DNA from: Rickettsiaceae bacterium 4572_127
GTDB taxonomy: Bacteria > Pseudomonadota > Alphaproteobacteria > Rs-D84 > NBLK01
Assembly: GCA_002084505.1 (NCBI GenBank)
Contig: NBLK01000017.1
Coordinates: 1-11,257 of the forward strand
Reading direction: 5' to 3'
DNA: 11,257 bases
In this document: positions 1 through 5,550 of the stretch, piece by piece
How the letters are laid out: each line of letters begins with the position of its first letter
Numbering within the stretch: position 1 is the first letter of the stretch
The notes under the pieces: model-generated
Seen by the model: the letters and a program-made list of their open reading frames with translations, nothing else
Database searches by the model: none
Told to the model about the DNA's origin: nothing
Translations under genes and position numbers: made by a program

Positions 1-7
1 CAATTTA

Positions 8-36
8 AGTGAAAATGGGTCATACCCAATTCCACT
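8..36. repeat. Imperfect palindrome at the edge of the dispersed repeat
   Basis: A 13-base arm at 8-20 and a 13-base arm at 24-36 are inverted copies with two mismatches, separated by CAT. The symmetry continues loosely outward: CAATTT at 1-6 can pair with parts of AAACCGATTG at 38-47. Bases 1-20 therefore look like a diverged, inverted start of the same repeat that occupies 25-104, meeting it head to head. The window edge hides how far the left half goes. Confidence 0.5.
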
Positions 37-104
37 GAAACCGATTGAAAATCATTCAAAAATCTTCTTAAAATTTGTTTAATTACTATTTAGTTTTACT
101 ATAG
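25..104. repeat. 80-bp dispersed intergenic repeat, copy 1
   Basis: This stretch aligns without gaps to 5364-5443 in the same orientation, with 7 differences in 80 bases, and four of those are clustered at 53-56. It contains no open reading frame of note and ends 8 bases before the rpsP stop codon, so it would form the 3' untranslated region of rpsP. It has no strong GC-rich stem followed by T's, so a terminator role is not evident. It could be a small non-autonomous mobile element or a species-specific intergenic repeat; the sequence alone does not decide. Confidence 0.8.
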
Positions 105-112
105 TGCTGTAT

Positions 113-628
113 TTATTCAGCAGGCTTTTCTTCTGTTTTTTCTTCTTTTGGAGCTTCAACAGGAGCTTCTGTTTTTTCTTCTTTTGGAGCTTCAACAGGA
201 GCTTCTGTTTTTTCTTCTTTCGGAGTTTCAACAGATGCTTCTTTTTCCGCTTTTGCTTCTTCTTTAGCTTGTTTTTTAGCTTCAGCATCAGCTTTAGCTT
301 TTTCTTCTTTTGCCTTCAATCTTTCCTGCGCTTTTGCTTTTGGCAAATGTTTTTTAGTATGTTTAGGAGTTTCAGGTTTTTCGCCTAATCCTTGTGTCGC
401 TAAAAAGTGAGCAACGCGATCAGTTGGTTGAGCTCCTTGTTTTAGCCAATGTTCTATGCGGTCTTTTTTTAGAATCAATCTTTCAGCAGAATCTTTTGCT
501 ACCATAGGATTATAAGTTCCTACTTTTTCGATAAATTTTCCATCACGAGGTGAGCGAACATCCGCTACAACGATTTTGTAATAAGGTCGTTTTTTTGCCC
601 CTGCACGAGACAATCTTAGTTTTATCAT
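113..628 (-). CDS. rpsP: 30S ribosomal protein S16 with long charged C-terminal tail
   Basis: Ribosomal protein S16 binds 16S rRNA and is needed for assembly of the small subunit. The N-terminal ~80 residues are the conserved S16 domain: the start [20 protein letters not shown], then [16 protein letters not shown] (26-41) and the [17 protein letters not shown] stretch (56-72). Bacterial S16 is commonly 80-100 residues. This one is 171 because of a low-complexity Lys/Ala/Glu tail from about residue 83, ending in repeats of [12 protein letters not shown]. Tails of this kind are common in alphaproteobacterial S16. The start is supported by an AAAGGA ribosome-binding site 7 bases upstream. The usual partners rimM and trmD are not in the 112 bases seen downstream, where a dispersed repeat sits instead. 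Identity is certain; the role of the tail is unknown. Confidence 0.97.
   Translation of the reverse strand: MIKLRLSRAGAKKRPYYKIVVADVRSPRDGKFIEKVGTYNPMVAKDSAERLILKKDRIEHWLKQGAQPTDRVAHFLATQGLGEKPETPKHTKKHLPKAKAQERLKAKEEKAKADAEAKKQAKEEAKAEKEASVETPKEEKTEAPVEAPKEEKTEAPVEAPKEEKTEEKPAE
150..221 (-). repeat. 36-bp in-frame tandem repeat in the rpsP tail
   Basis: Two consecutive 36-base units (150-185 and 186-221) differ at one base. They encode two copies of the 12-residue block [12 protein letters not shown], with partial, more diverged units on both sides. The near-perfect DNA identity indicates recent duplication, so copy number may vary between strains without breaking the reading frame. Confidence 0.9.
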
Positions 629-665
629 AATAATTCCTTTACTTACTTTTAATACAAATTAAAGA

Positions 666-688
666 CAGTGAGCGATACTCGCCGACTG
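666..688. repeat. GC-rich imperfect hairpin
   Basis: Arms at 666-675 and 679-688 are inverted copies (CAGT..GCGA against TCGC..ACTG) with two central mismatches and a TAC loop. It stands out in an AT-rich background and lies upstream of both divergent genes, within the probable rpsP promoter or leader region. It could be a REP-like palindrome or an RNA hairpin; there is no T-run to make it a terminator. Confidence 0.45.
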
Positions 689-748
689 CCTGCCTTAGTT
701 TGAGTAAAACTCTAAAACATTTCCTCGTCTGAGTCAATGATTATTTTC

Positions 749-777
749 CTTGAAATTATTTTAATATGTCTCTATAT
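749..777 (+). promoter_or_regulatory. Candidate heat-shock sigma factor (RpoH) promoter for dnaJ
   Basis: CTTGAAA at 749-755 is followed at an 18-base spacing (counted from CTTG) by TCTATAT at 771-777. This fits the alphaproteobacterial RpoH pattern CTTG-N17/18-CYTATNT at all but one defined base. It points toward dnaJ, a classic heat-shock gene, but the start codon is about 240 bases away, so the leader would be long. The match is by eye only. Confidence 0.45.
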
Positions 778-808
778 AATGAAATAGCTTTATATAATGA
801 AATAGCTT
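773..808 (+). repeat. 18-bp perfect tandem duplication carrying TATAAT
   Basis: The 18-base unit at 773-790 (starting TATATAATGAAATAG) is repeated exactly at 791-808. Each unit contains TATAAT, so the duplication doubles a possible -10 element just downstream of the candidate heat-shock promoter. No good -35 at 17 bases is visible for the second copy. Confidence 0.85.
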
Positions 809-1020
809 TTTCTAATTAGATTATCATTAGAAAAAAAAGATAGAAAAAAGAAGAAAATCTCGTCGACGGGAGTGGTTGAAGTGAGCGAAGCGAACGGTTT
901 TTGTGTGTAGTAGGCATAATTTTAGGAAAGCATCAGCCGTTTTGGGCTCTGCTATTCCGCGAAATTGTGCATAATGCGTGCAAAAAGCAATCACCGATAT
1001 TAATCAGGAAGTTTATTATT

Positions 1021-2127
1021 ATGTCAGATTACTATCAAATTTTAGGTGTTTCAAAGACAGCATCAGCGGATGAAATAAAAAAGGCTTTCAGAAAGAAGGC
1101 TATGCAAAATCACCCAGATAAACACAAAGGCGATGCATCTGCTGAAAAAAAATTCAAAGAAATAAACGAAGCTTATGATGTTCTAAAAGATTCTCAAAAA
1201 CGATCTCAATATGACCAATTCGGCAAGGCAGGAATGAACGGCGGGCAATCAGGTGGAGGATTCGGCGGACAAGGTGGATTTGGAAACTTTGATTTTGGTG
1301 GAAATGCTGGCGGATTTTCTGATATTTTTGAAAACATATTCTCTGAATTTGCAGGACAACAAAGGGGAGGCGGACGAGCTAGAAAAGCTCGTGGTGCTGA
1401 CTTAGTTTTTCCTGTGCAAATCACACTGGAAGAAGCATTTGCGGGATTAAAAAAATCTATCCGATACAAACGAAAAAGTTCATGTGAAACCTGCAAAGGA
1501 ACGGGATCAAAAGATAAAAAATCTCCAACTACCTGCACAGAATGTAATGGTAGTGGGATTGTTAGAACTCGCCAAGGATTTTTCGTTCAAGAACATACTT
1601 GCCCTAGTTGTCATGGCTCAGGGAAAAAAATTGAAAATCCATGTTCTTCATGTGGTGGATTTGGAATTAAAGAAAATGTGCGAGAATTAAATATAACTAT
1701 TCCAAAAGGAATAGAAACAGGTATGCGAATCAGAATTTCAGGAGAAGGTAATTCCGCTCCTTTTGGTGGTGCGACAGGTGATTTATTTATTGAAACTCAT
1801 ATTGAACCGCATGTTAATTTTGAGCGAGAAGGTCCGGATTTATTTACTAATGTTAGAATTTCATTTACTACTGCGATTTTAGGCGGTGAGTTTGAGCTAA
1901 AAATGCTAGATGGAAAAGCAGGAAATATAAAAATTCCAAAAGGAACTCAGCCTAATTCACAGATTCGTTTGAGAAAAAAAGGTATGCCTGTAGTTAATTC
2001 TAGTCTACACGGAGATTTATATTTGAATATAGAAGTAGTAATTCCTAAAAAAGTTAATGATGCACAGATAAAAGCACTAGAAACTTTTGAAAAAGCGGAT
2101 AAGAAAAAAACATTCGGAATTTTTTAG
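1021..2127 (+). CDS. dnaJ: Chaperone protein DnaJ (Hsp40)
   Basis: DnaJ delivers unfolded clients to DnaK and stimulates its ATPase in the cytoplasm. At 368 residues it has the full type I layout. The J domain is at 1-66, with the HPD motif at residues 31-33, followed by a Gly/Phe-rich linker at about 70-118. The zinc-binding domain has all four CxxCxGxG motifs (CETCKGTG at 155, CTECNGSG at 172, CPSCHGSG at 194, CSSCGGFG at 208). The C-terminal client-binding domains follow from about 220. The ATG at 1021 is preferred because the protein then begins [10 protein letters not shown], as DnaJ should, and CAGGAAG lies about 10 bases upstream. dnaK is not next to it: rpsP is divergent upstream, and an acetyltransferase gene converges 5 bases downstream, leaving no room for a terminator between them. 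Confidence 0.97.
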   Translation: MSDYYQILGVSKTASADEIKKAFRKKAMQNHPDKHKGDASAEKKFKEINEAYDVLKDSQKRSQYDQFGKAGMNGGQSGGGFGGQGGFGNFDFGGNAGGFSDIFENIFSEFAGQQRGGGRARKARGADLVFPVQITLEEAFAGLKKSIRYKRKSSCETCKGTGSKDKKSPTTCTECNGSGIVRTRQGFFVQEHTCPSCHGSGKKIENPCSSCGGFGIKENVRELNITIPKGIETGMRIRISGEGNSAPFGGATGDLFIETHIEPHVNFEREGPDLFTNVRISFTTAILGGEFELKMLDGKAGNIKIPKGTQPNSQIRLRKKGMPVVNSSLHGDLYLNIEVVIPKKVNDAQIKALETFEKADKKKTFGIF

Positions 2128-2132
2128 TTTAT

Positions 2133-2603
2133 TTAGATTTTAATGAAGAAATTGGAAGAAAAAGAAGTCTTTGTTTTTTTTTCAGGCGAGGGCATAAAAC
2201 CAAATTTTTCATAATAACTAATCAAGCTCTCATTTTTAGCATGAGGGACTATTAAAGAGCATCCCACTTCTTCAGATACACTGATAATTCTTTTTATCGC
2301 ATCTTGCATTAGTTCTTTACCAATCCCATTTTTTTGATATTTTTTTTCTACTCCAAGTCTTCCTATTAAAATGACAGGAGTTGTTGGATAGGGATTTTCT
2401 TTTTTTGTTAAGTTTTTTCTATTTACTATTGAAGAGGCAGTTAAGCTATAAAAGCCTTTAATCGTGTTTTTATCAAAAAAACCATAACAAACAGACAGAT
2501 TTATTTTCTTTTGCTCTTCAAACCCAGATGTTATAAAATTATCAATGGCTTTTTCACCACAATTAAAAAATTTTAAGTTTGAATAGATTTTTTTTATAGT
2601 CAT
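2133..2603 (-). CDS. TacT/AtaT-like GNAT acetyltransferase, probable toxin
   Basis: This 156-residue GNAT protein resembles the acetyltransferase toxins of the TacT/AtaT type, which block translation by acetylating the amino group of charged tRNAs. Features seen: the early FNCGEKAIDNFI segment (13-24); GFYSLTASS (50-58); the acetyl-CoA binding region IGRLGVEKKYQKNGIGKELM (80-99), with the Q/R-x-x-G-x-G loop at 90-95; and the C-terminal HAKNESLISYYEKFGF (121-136). Tyr131 there fits the catalytic Tyr of these toxins. The length is close to that of the family. It starts 1 base after the stop of a 61-residue gene and has no clear ribosome-binding site, suggesting translational coupling. Fold and subfamily are well supported; toxicity and tRNA target are inferred. 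Confidence 0.8.
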   Translation of the reverse strand: MTIKKIYSNLKFFNCGEKAIDNFITSGFEEQKKINLSVCYGFFDKNTIKGFYSLTASSIVNRKNLTKKENPYPTTPVILIGRLGVEKKYQKNGIGKELMQDAIKRIISVSEEVGCSLIVPHAKNESLISYYEKFGFMPSPEKKTKTSFSSNFFIKI

Positions 2604-2604
2604 T

Positions 2605-2790
2605 TTATTTTAAGTTTAGATTTATTCTTGCTTTTTTTGAAAGTTTTGGTGGATTTTTCAATATCTTTTGAATAAATTCAAAGTCTTTTTTATATAGTGG
2701 AAAACTTTTATCAGTAGAATTTAAGTAAGCAAAAGGCTTTCTAAAAAATCTTTTAATTGAAAAAAAATAAGGTTTTTTGATTTTTATCAT
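2605..2790 (-). CDS. Small basic protein, candidate shortened antitoxin
   Basis: This 61-residue Lys/Phe-rich protein is encoded directly upstream of the TacT-like gene, with 1 base between stop and start. In TacAT/AtaRT modules this place is held by a DUF1778 antitoxin of about 85-95 residues. That antitoxin has an N-terminal ribbon-helix-helix DNA-binding half and a C-terminal tail wrapping the toxin. Residues 29-52 here (SFPLYKKDFEFIQKILKNPP and following) resemble that tail, typically F-x-L, an aromatic, F, then L-x-x-PP. No ribbon-helix-helix segment is visible, and an in-frame TGA just upstream prevents an N-terminal extension. It could be a tail-only antitoxin, a degraded remnant, or unrelated. 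I recognise no close family member. Confidence 0.5.
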   Translation of the reverse strand: MIKIKKPYFFSIKRFFRKPFAYLNSTDKSFPLYKKDFEFIQKILKNPPKLSKKARINLNLK

Positions 2791-2795
2791 AATTC

Positions 2796-2824
2796 ATTAT
2801 AGCTTATTAAAAGAAAAAAATCAA
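2796..2824 (-). promoter_or_regulatory. Strong sigma70-type promoter for the small protein/GNAT pair
   Basis: On the minus strand TTGATT (2824-2819) is separated by exactly 17 bases from a perfect TATAAT (2801-2796). The -35 box overlaps the TGA stop of plsX. Transcription would start about 2789-2790, at the ATG of the small gene, so the mRNA would be leaderless or nearly so. This gives the pair expression independent of the rpmF-plsX transcript. Confidence 0.6.
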
Positions 2825-3834
2825 GAGTTAATTTTCTCGATTTGTTTTTTGATTTTTTTGTTTAGCTCTTTTTCAACTAAGCTAATAGCATATTCAGCGC
2901 CTCGTGCAAATGCAACTCTATCTGAGCCACCATGAGTTTTAACCGCTATTCCATTTAGTCCAATAAAAACCGCTCCACTGTATTCTCTCGGATCGATTCG
3001 TCTTCGCAAAAGCTTCAAACCGCCTTTGACTAATAAATAAGCGATTTTCCCCCAAATAGAATTTTTAAACAAATTTTTAATCAAACCGCTTAGAAATCTA
3101 GCTGTTCCCTCCGCAGTTTTTAGAGCTACATTTCCAGTAAATCCATCTGTTACAACAACATCCGTAGTCCCCAATAAAATATCATTTCCTTCTACAAAAC
3201 CATGAAACTTAAACTGTCTAGATTTTAATTTTTTAATTTTTTCAAAAGCATTTCGCAAAACATCGTTGCCTTTTGTGTGTTCCTCTCCAATGTTTAGAAG
3301 CCCAATTGTCGGCTGTTTTTTATCTAACATTAGCTGAGCATAAGAAGCTCCCATAATCGCAAATTGAGTCAAATGATCTTCATTGCATTCAGAATTTGCA
3401 CCTAAATCCAACATAACAGTTCGTCCCTTTTGAGTTGGTAAAATACTAACAATTGCAGGTCGCATAATAGACGATAAAGTCCTAAAAAGAAGCTTAGACA
3501 TACCCATAAATGCCCCTGTGTTTCCTGCTGATAAAACAGCATGAGCATTTCCTTTTTTCACATGTTCAATAGACATCCAAAGACTAGATTTTTGCCCACG
3601 ACGAATTGCATCACGGACTTTTGCAGTAGATTTAATTACATCTGGACTATGAAAAATAAGAGATTTTCCAGCTAATTTAGGGAATTTTTTGAGTTTTTTT
3701 TGTAAGATTCTTTGTTTGCCAAAAAGATGAAAAACAATGTCTCCTCGTTCACGACAAATTAAATTCATGCCTTCAAAGACAGCTTTTGGAGCTTTATCTC
3801 CGCCCATGCAATCAACCGCTAAAATAACACTCAT
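2821..3834 (-). CDS. plsX: Phosphate acyltransferase PlsX
   Basis: PlsX converts acyl-ACP to acyl-phosphate, the donor used by PlsY in the first acylation of glycerol-3-phosphate for membrane phospholipids. It is a peripheral membrane enzyme. The 337 residues match the family length. Diagnostic segments are DCMGGDKAP (8-16), SAGNTGAFMG (102-111), MLDLGANSEC (141-150), LLNIGEEHTKGND (179-191), DGFTGNVALK (230-239) and SGAVFIGLNGI (286-296). The gene follows rpmF by 21 bases, the usual bacterial pairing. Its ribosome-binding site is weak (AGAAAAG). In many proteobacteria fabH follows plsX; here a small protein and a GNAT gene take that position. Confidence 0.96.
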   Translation of the reverse strand: MSVILAVDCMGGDKAPKAVFEGMNLICRERGDIVFHLFGKQRILQKKLKKFPKLAGKSLIFHSPDVIKSTAKVRDAIRRGQKSSLWMSIEHVKKGNAHAVLSAGNTGAFMGMSKLLFRTLSSIMRPAIVSILPTQKGRTVMLDLGANSECNEDHLTQFAIMGASYAQLMLDKKQPTIGLLNIGEEHTKGNDVLRNAFEKIKKLKSRQFKFHGFVEGNDILLGTTDVVVTDGFTGNVALKTAEGTARFLSGLIKNLFKNSIWGKIAYLLVKGGLKLLRRRIDPREYSGAVFIGLNGIAVKTHGGSDRVAFARGAEYAISLVEKELNKKIKKQIEKINS

Positions 3835-3855
3835 GAATAATCTTTTCTAATTATA

Positions 3856-4023
3856 TTATTTCTTTGTAGATTTAGCTCTTACTCCACAAGCAGAGCAAAC
3901 ATGATGAGGTCTCATAACTTCACCACAAGCCTTACAAACAGAATTACCTTCCATTTTTAGTGCATGATGAGAGCGTCTCATGTCTCGTTTTGATCGTGAA
4001 GTTCTTTTTTTTGGAACAGCCAT
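3856..4023 (-). CDS. rpmF: 50S ribosomal protein L32
   Basis: This 55-residue protein begins MAVPKKRTSRSKRDMRRSHH, the L32 signature. It carries a zinc-ribbon set of four cysteines as two CxxC pairs (Cys30/Cys33 and Cys43/Cys46), so this is the zinc-binding form of L32. It is part of the large ribosomal subunit. An AGGAG ribosome-binding site lies at 4031-4036, 7 bases before the ATG. The stop is 21 bases before plsX, so the two are probably co-transcribed. Identity is secure despite the small size. Confidence 0.96.
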   Translation of the reverse strand: MAVPKKRTSRSKRDMRRSHHALKMEGNSVCKACGEVMRPHHVCSACGVRAKSTKK

Positions 4024-4051
4024 TTTTATTCTCCTGATTTATTTTTTAGAT

Positions 4052-4080
4052 ATTATAAAATAGATTGATTAAAACTTCAA
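4052..4080 (-). promoter_or_regulatory. Sigma70-type promoter for rpmF-plsX
   Basis: On the minus strand TTGAAG (4080-4075) and TATAAT (4057-4052) are separated by exactly 17 bases. The predicted start near 4045 gives a short leader containing the AGGAG ribosome-binding site of rpmF. It lies between the ruvB stop (4100) and rpmF, so rpmF-plsX need not depend on ruvB transcription. Confidence 0.65.
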
Positions 4081-4099
4081 GGATTTTTTTTAGAGGTTT

Positions 4100-5104
4100 T
4101 CATATCAACGAATCAGGGGTTTTGATCATTTCTAAATGTTTATAAGTTTTTTGAGTAACGATTCTACCTCGTGGGGTTCGCTGAATATATCCTTGTTGCA
4201 ACAAATACGGCTCAATAACATCTTCAATTGTGCTTCGTTCTTCGGCAATTCCCGCAGATAAAGTTTCCACTCCTGCTGGACCTCCATTGTAATTCTCTAT
4301 CAAACACATTAGATAATTCCTATCCATTTCGTCCAAGCCAGCCGAATCAACATTTAATGCTTTCAACGCCATTTTTGCTAAGTCCAAAGTAATTTCTCCA
4401 TCGCTTTTTACAATAGCAAAATCTCCAACTCTTTTTAGCAAGCGATTCGCAATTCTAGGGGTTCCACGAGAGCGTTTTGCTATTTCATGTGAGGCTTCTT
4501 TATTTATTACAACATCTAAAACTTTCGCAGAACGGAAAATAATTTTTTCTAAATCTTCAATAGAATAAAATTGCAATCGCATTGGAATCCCAAATCTATC
4601 TCGCAACGGAGATGTCAAAAGCCCCGTCCGAGTCGTCGCTCCAATTAAAGTAAACGGGACTAAATCTATCTTCACAGTTCGAGCAGAAGGTCCTTCGCCA
4701 ATAATTAAATCTAGCTGAAAATCTTCCATCGCAGAATAAAGAACCTCTTCAATAGCAGGATTCAAGCGATGAATTTCATCAATAAAAAGCACATCATGAG
4801 GTTGTAAATTCGTAATTATAGATGCTAAATCTCCTGACTTAGCAATCATCGGAGCGGAAGTGCCGCGAAATCCAACACCCAACTCTTTCGCAACAATATG
4901 AGATAAAGTAGTTTTCCCCAATCCCGGAGGGCCATGAAATAAAATATGATCCATCGTTGTTTTTTTCTTTTTTGCTGCCGAAATAAAAATTTGAAGATTC
5001 TCTTTTAGTTCTTTCTGCCCAACTAATTCATCTAATGATTGCGGGCGAAGTGAAATAATGTCATCTTGCTTTTTAGTATCAATAATTCGATTTTTTTCTG
5101 TCAT
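4100..5104 (-). CDS. ruvB: Holliday junction branch migration DNA helicase RuvB
   Basis: RuvB is the hexameric AAA+ motor that, with RuvA, drives branch migration of Holliday junctions. From the start chosen (334 residues): Walker [10 protein letters not shown] (58-66), Walker B DEIH (109-112), sensor 1 GATTR (155-159), the arginine-finger region SPLRDRFG (165-172), sensor 2 [11 protein letters not shown] (213-223), and a C-terminal winged helix with [20 protein letters not shown] (274-293). I prefer the ATG at 5104 because MTEKNRIID matches the usual RuvB beginning. An ATG six codons upstream (5122) is possible, and neither has a clear ribosome-binding site. ruvA and ruvC are not adjacent. 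No LexA-type box was recognised upstream; two palindromes lie 90-200 bases upstream instead. Confidence 0.96.
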   Translation of the reverse strand: MTEKNRIIDTKKQDDIISLRPQSLDELVGQKELKENLQIFISAAKKKKTTMDHILFHGPPGLGKTTLSHIVAKELGVGFRGTSAPMIAKSGDLASIITNLQPHDVLFIDEIHRLNPAIEEVLYSAMEDFQLDLIIGEGPSARTVKIDLVPFTLIGATTRTGLLTSPLRDRFGIPMRLQFYSIEDLEKIIFRSAKVLDVVINKEASHEIAKRSRGTPRIANRLLKRVGDFAIVKSDGEITLDLAKMALKALNVDSAGLDEMDRNYLMCLIENYNGGPAGVETLSAGIAEERSTIEDVIEPYLLQQGYIQRTPRGRIVTQKTYKHLEMIKTPDSLI

Positions 5105-5192
5105 AAAATTAGAATAAATCATTTCAATCTGAATCGCAAGAAACTTTTTGAGAGTTTTTTTTGAACCAATGGGAAGTGGTGATTATTGGATG

Positions 5193-5219
5193 GAATGTAT
5201 TAACATTGTTAATACATTC
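5193..5219. promoter_or_regulatory. Perfect palindrome, probable operator 1
   Basis: Twelve-base perfect arms (5193-5204, 5208-5219) surround ATT. The inner half-sites are TGTATTAAC and GTTAATACA, shared exactly with the palindrome centred 79 bases downstream. It lies between the divergent ruvB and HTH genes, so a dimeric repressor bound here could affect either. AT-rich arms, absence of a flanking T-run and the divergent context argue against a terminator. Confidence 0.65.
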
Positions 5220-5269
5220 AACTTTAAAAATTAAGTGTAAAATCATTAGTAATTACAAGGAGTATAGAA

Positions 5270-5300
5270 AAAAATGTATTAACAACGTTAATACATTTTT
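5270..5300. promoter_or_regulatory. Perfect palindrome, probable operator 2
   Basis: Fourteen-base perfect arms (5270-5283, 5287-5300) surround AAC. The central 21 bases are the same as in the palindrome at 5193-5219 except for the three-base centre. A variable centre with identical half-sites is what paired binding sites of one dimeric regulator look like. The adjacent double-HTH protein is the obvious candidate, but nothing in the sequence proves the pairing. Confidence 0.65.
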
Positions 5301-5363
5301 GACTAATAAAAAAAGAAAAATTCAACTTTAAGTTATGTGTTGTTCTTATTTAATTTTACTATG

Positions 5364-5443
5364 CCCAATTCCACTAAAACCGATTGAAAATTCCGCAAAA
5401 ATCTTCTTAAAATTTGTTTAATTACTATTTAGACTTACTATAG
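5364..5443. repeat. 80-bp dispersed intergenic repeat, copy 2
   Basis: Same orientation and 73 of 80 bases identical to 25-104, including an unbroken 36-base identical block (5396-5431). It is bounded by TTTACTATG on the left (5355-5363) and CTTACTATAG on the right (5434-5443). This could be the remains of a target duplication or of a tandem array. No coding potential is seen in it. Confidence 0.8.
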
Positions 5444-5484
5444 CCTAAAAAAATACAATAAAGATTATGTTTATAAATTAATTG

Positions 5485-5512
5485 TTGCTTTTTGTGAAAA
5501 ACTCTGTACAAT
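5485..5512 (+). promoter_or_regulatory. Candidate promoter of the double-HTH gene
   Basis: TTGCTT (5485-5490) and TACAAT (5507-5512) are 16 bases apart, giving a predicted start near 5519 and a roughly 30-base leader containing GGAG at 5541-5544. TTGTTG at 5482 with 19-base spacing is an alternative -35. The twin palindromes lie 185 or more bases upstream, so repression would need looping or a different promoter. Confidence 0.4.
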
Positions 5513-5550
5513 AAAAGCTGGAATAAAATTGACAAAAAAAGGAGTCTATA

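Larger units (their letters stand above)
629..1020. other. Intergenic region between divergent rpsP and dnaJ
   Basis: No gene is recognisable in these 392 bases. They hold the rpsP ribosome-binding site, a GC-rich hairpin (666-688), a candidate heat-shock promoter facing dnaJ (749-777), an 18-bp tandem duplication (773-808), a purine-rich stretch (about 829-858) and a noticeably more GC-rich segment (about 859-1000). A reading frame continuous with dnaJ opens with TTG at 901, but it lacks a ribosome-binding site and does not resemble any DnaJ N-terminus, so I treat it as untranslated leader. Confidence 0.6.
5105..5550. other. Repeat-rich intergenic region between ruvB and the double-HTH gene
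   Basis: These 446 bases contain no recognisable gene. They hold two long palindromes (5193-5219, 5270-5300), a 12-base direct repeat ATTCAACTTTAA following each palindrome (5216-5227 and 5320-5331), and the second copy of the dispersed repeat (5364-5443). The segment 5320-5363 resembles, in the same orientation, the 3' half of that repeat (TTTACTAT end, CTTTAA core), as if a diverged partial copy precedes it. A promoter for the regulator lies at the far end. An AAGGAG at 5257 is followed by ATG TAT TAA, so no protein starts there. Confidence 0.6.

Noticed and set aside
79..388. Frames of nearly pure Lys/Leu or Phe/Ser across the rpsP tail on both strands
   Set aside because: They are other-frame readings of the repetitive Lys/Glu tail of S16 and have no independent support.
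901..1020. N-terminal extension of DnaJ from a TTG at 901
   Set aside because: The extra 40 residues do not resemble DnaJ, there is no ribosome-binding site at 901, and the ATG at 1021 gives the canonical J-domain start with an upstream CAGGAAG.
5105..5200. LexA (SOS) box upstream of ruvB
   Set aside because: Neither the GTTC-N7-GTTC nor the CTGT-N8-ACAG pattern was found by eye near the ruvB start.
5257..5282. A small gene starting after AAGGAG
   Set aside because: The only ATG in reach (5274) is followed immediately by TAT TAA; at most it is the remnant of a lost start.
5193..5300. Bidirectional terminators
   Set aside because: The arms are AT-rich, the flanking genes diverge, and there is no GC stem followed by T's, so operators fit better.
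25..5443. A 5.4-kb mobile island bounded by the two direct repeats
   Set aside because: The enclosed genes (rpsP, dnaJ, plsX, rpmF, ruvB) are core genes and there is no integrase or transposase, so the repeats are more likely dispersed elements.
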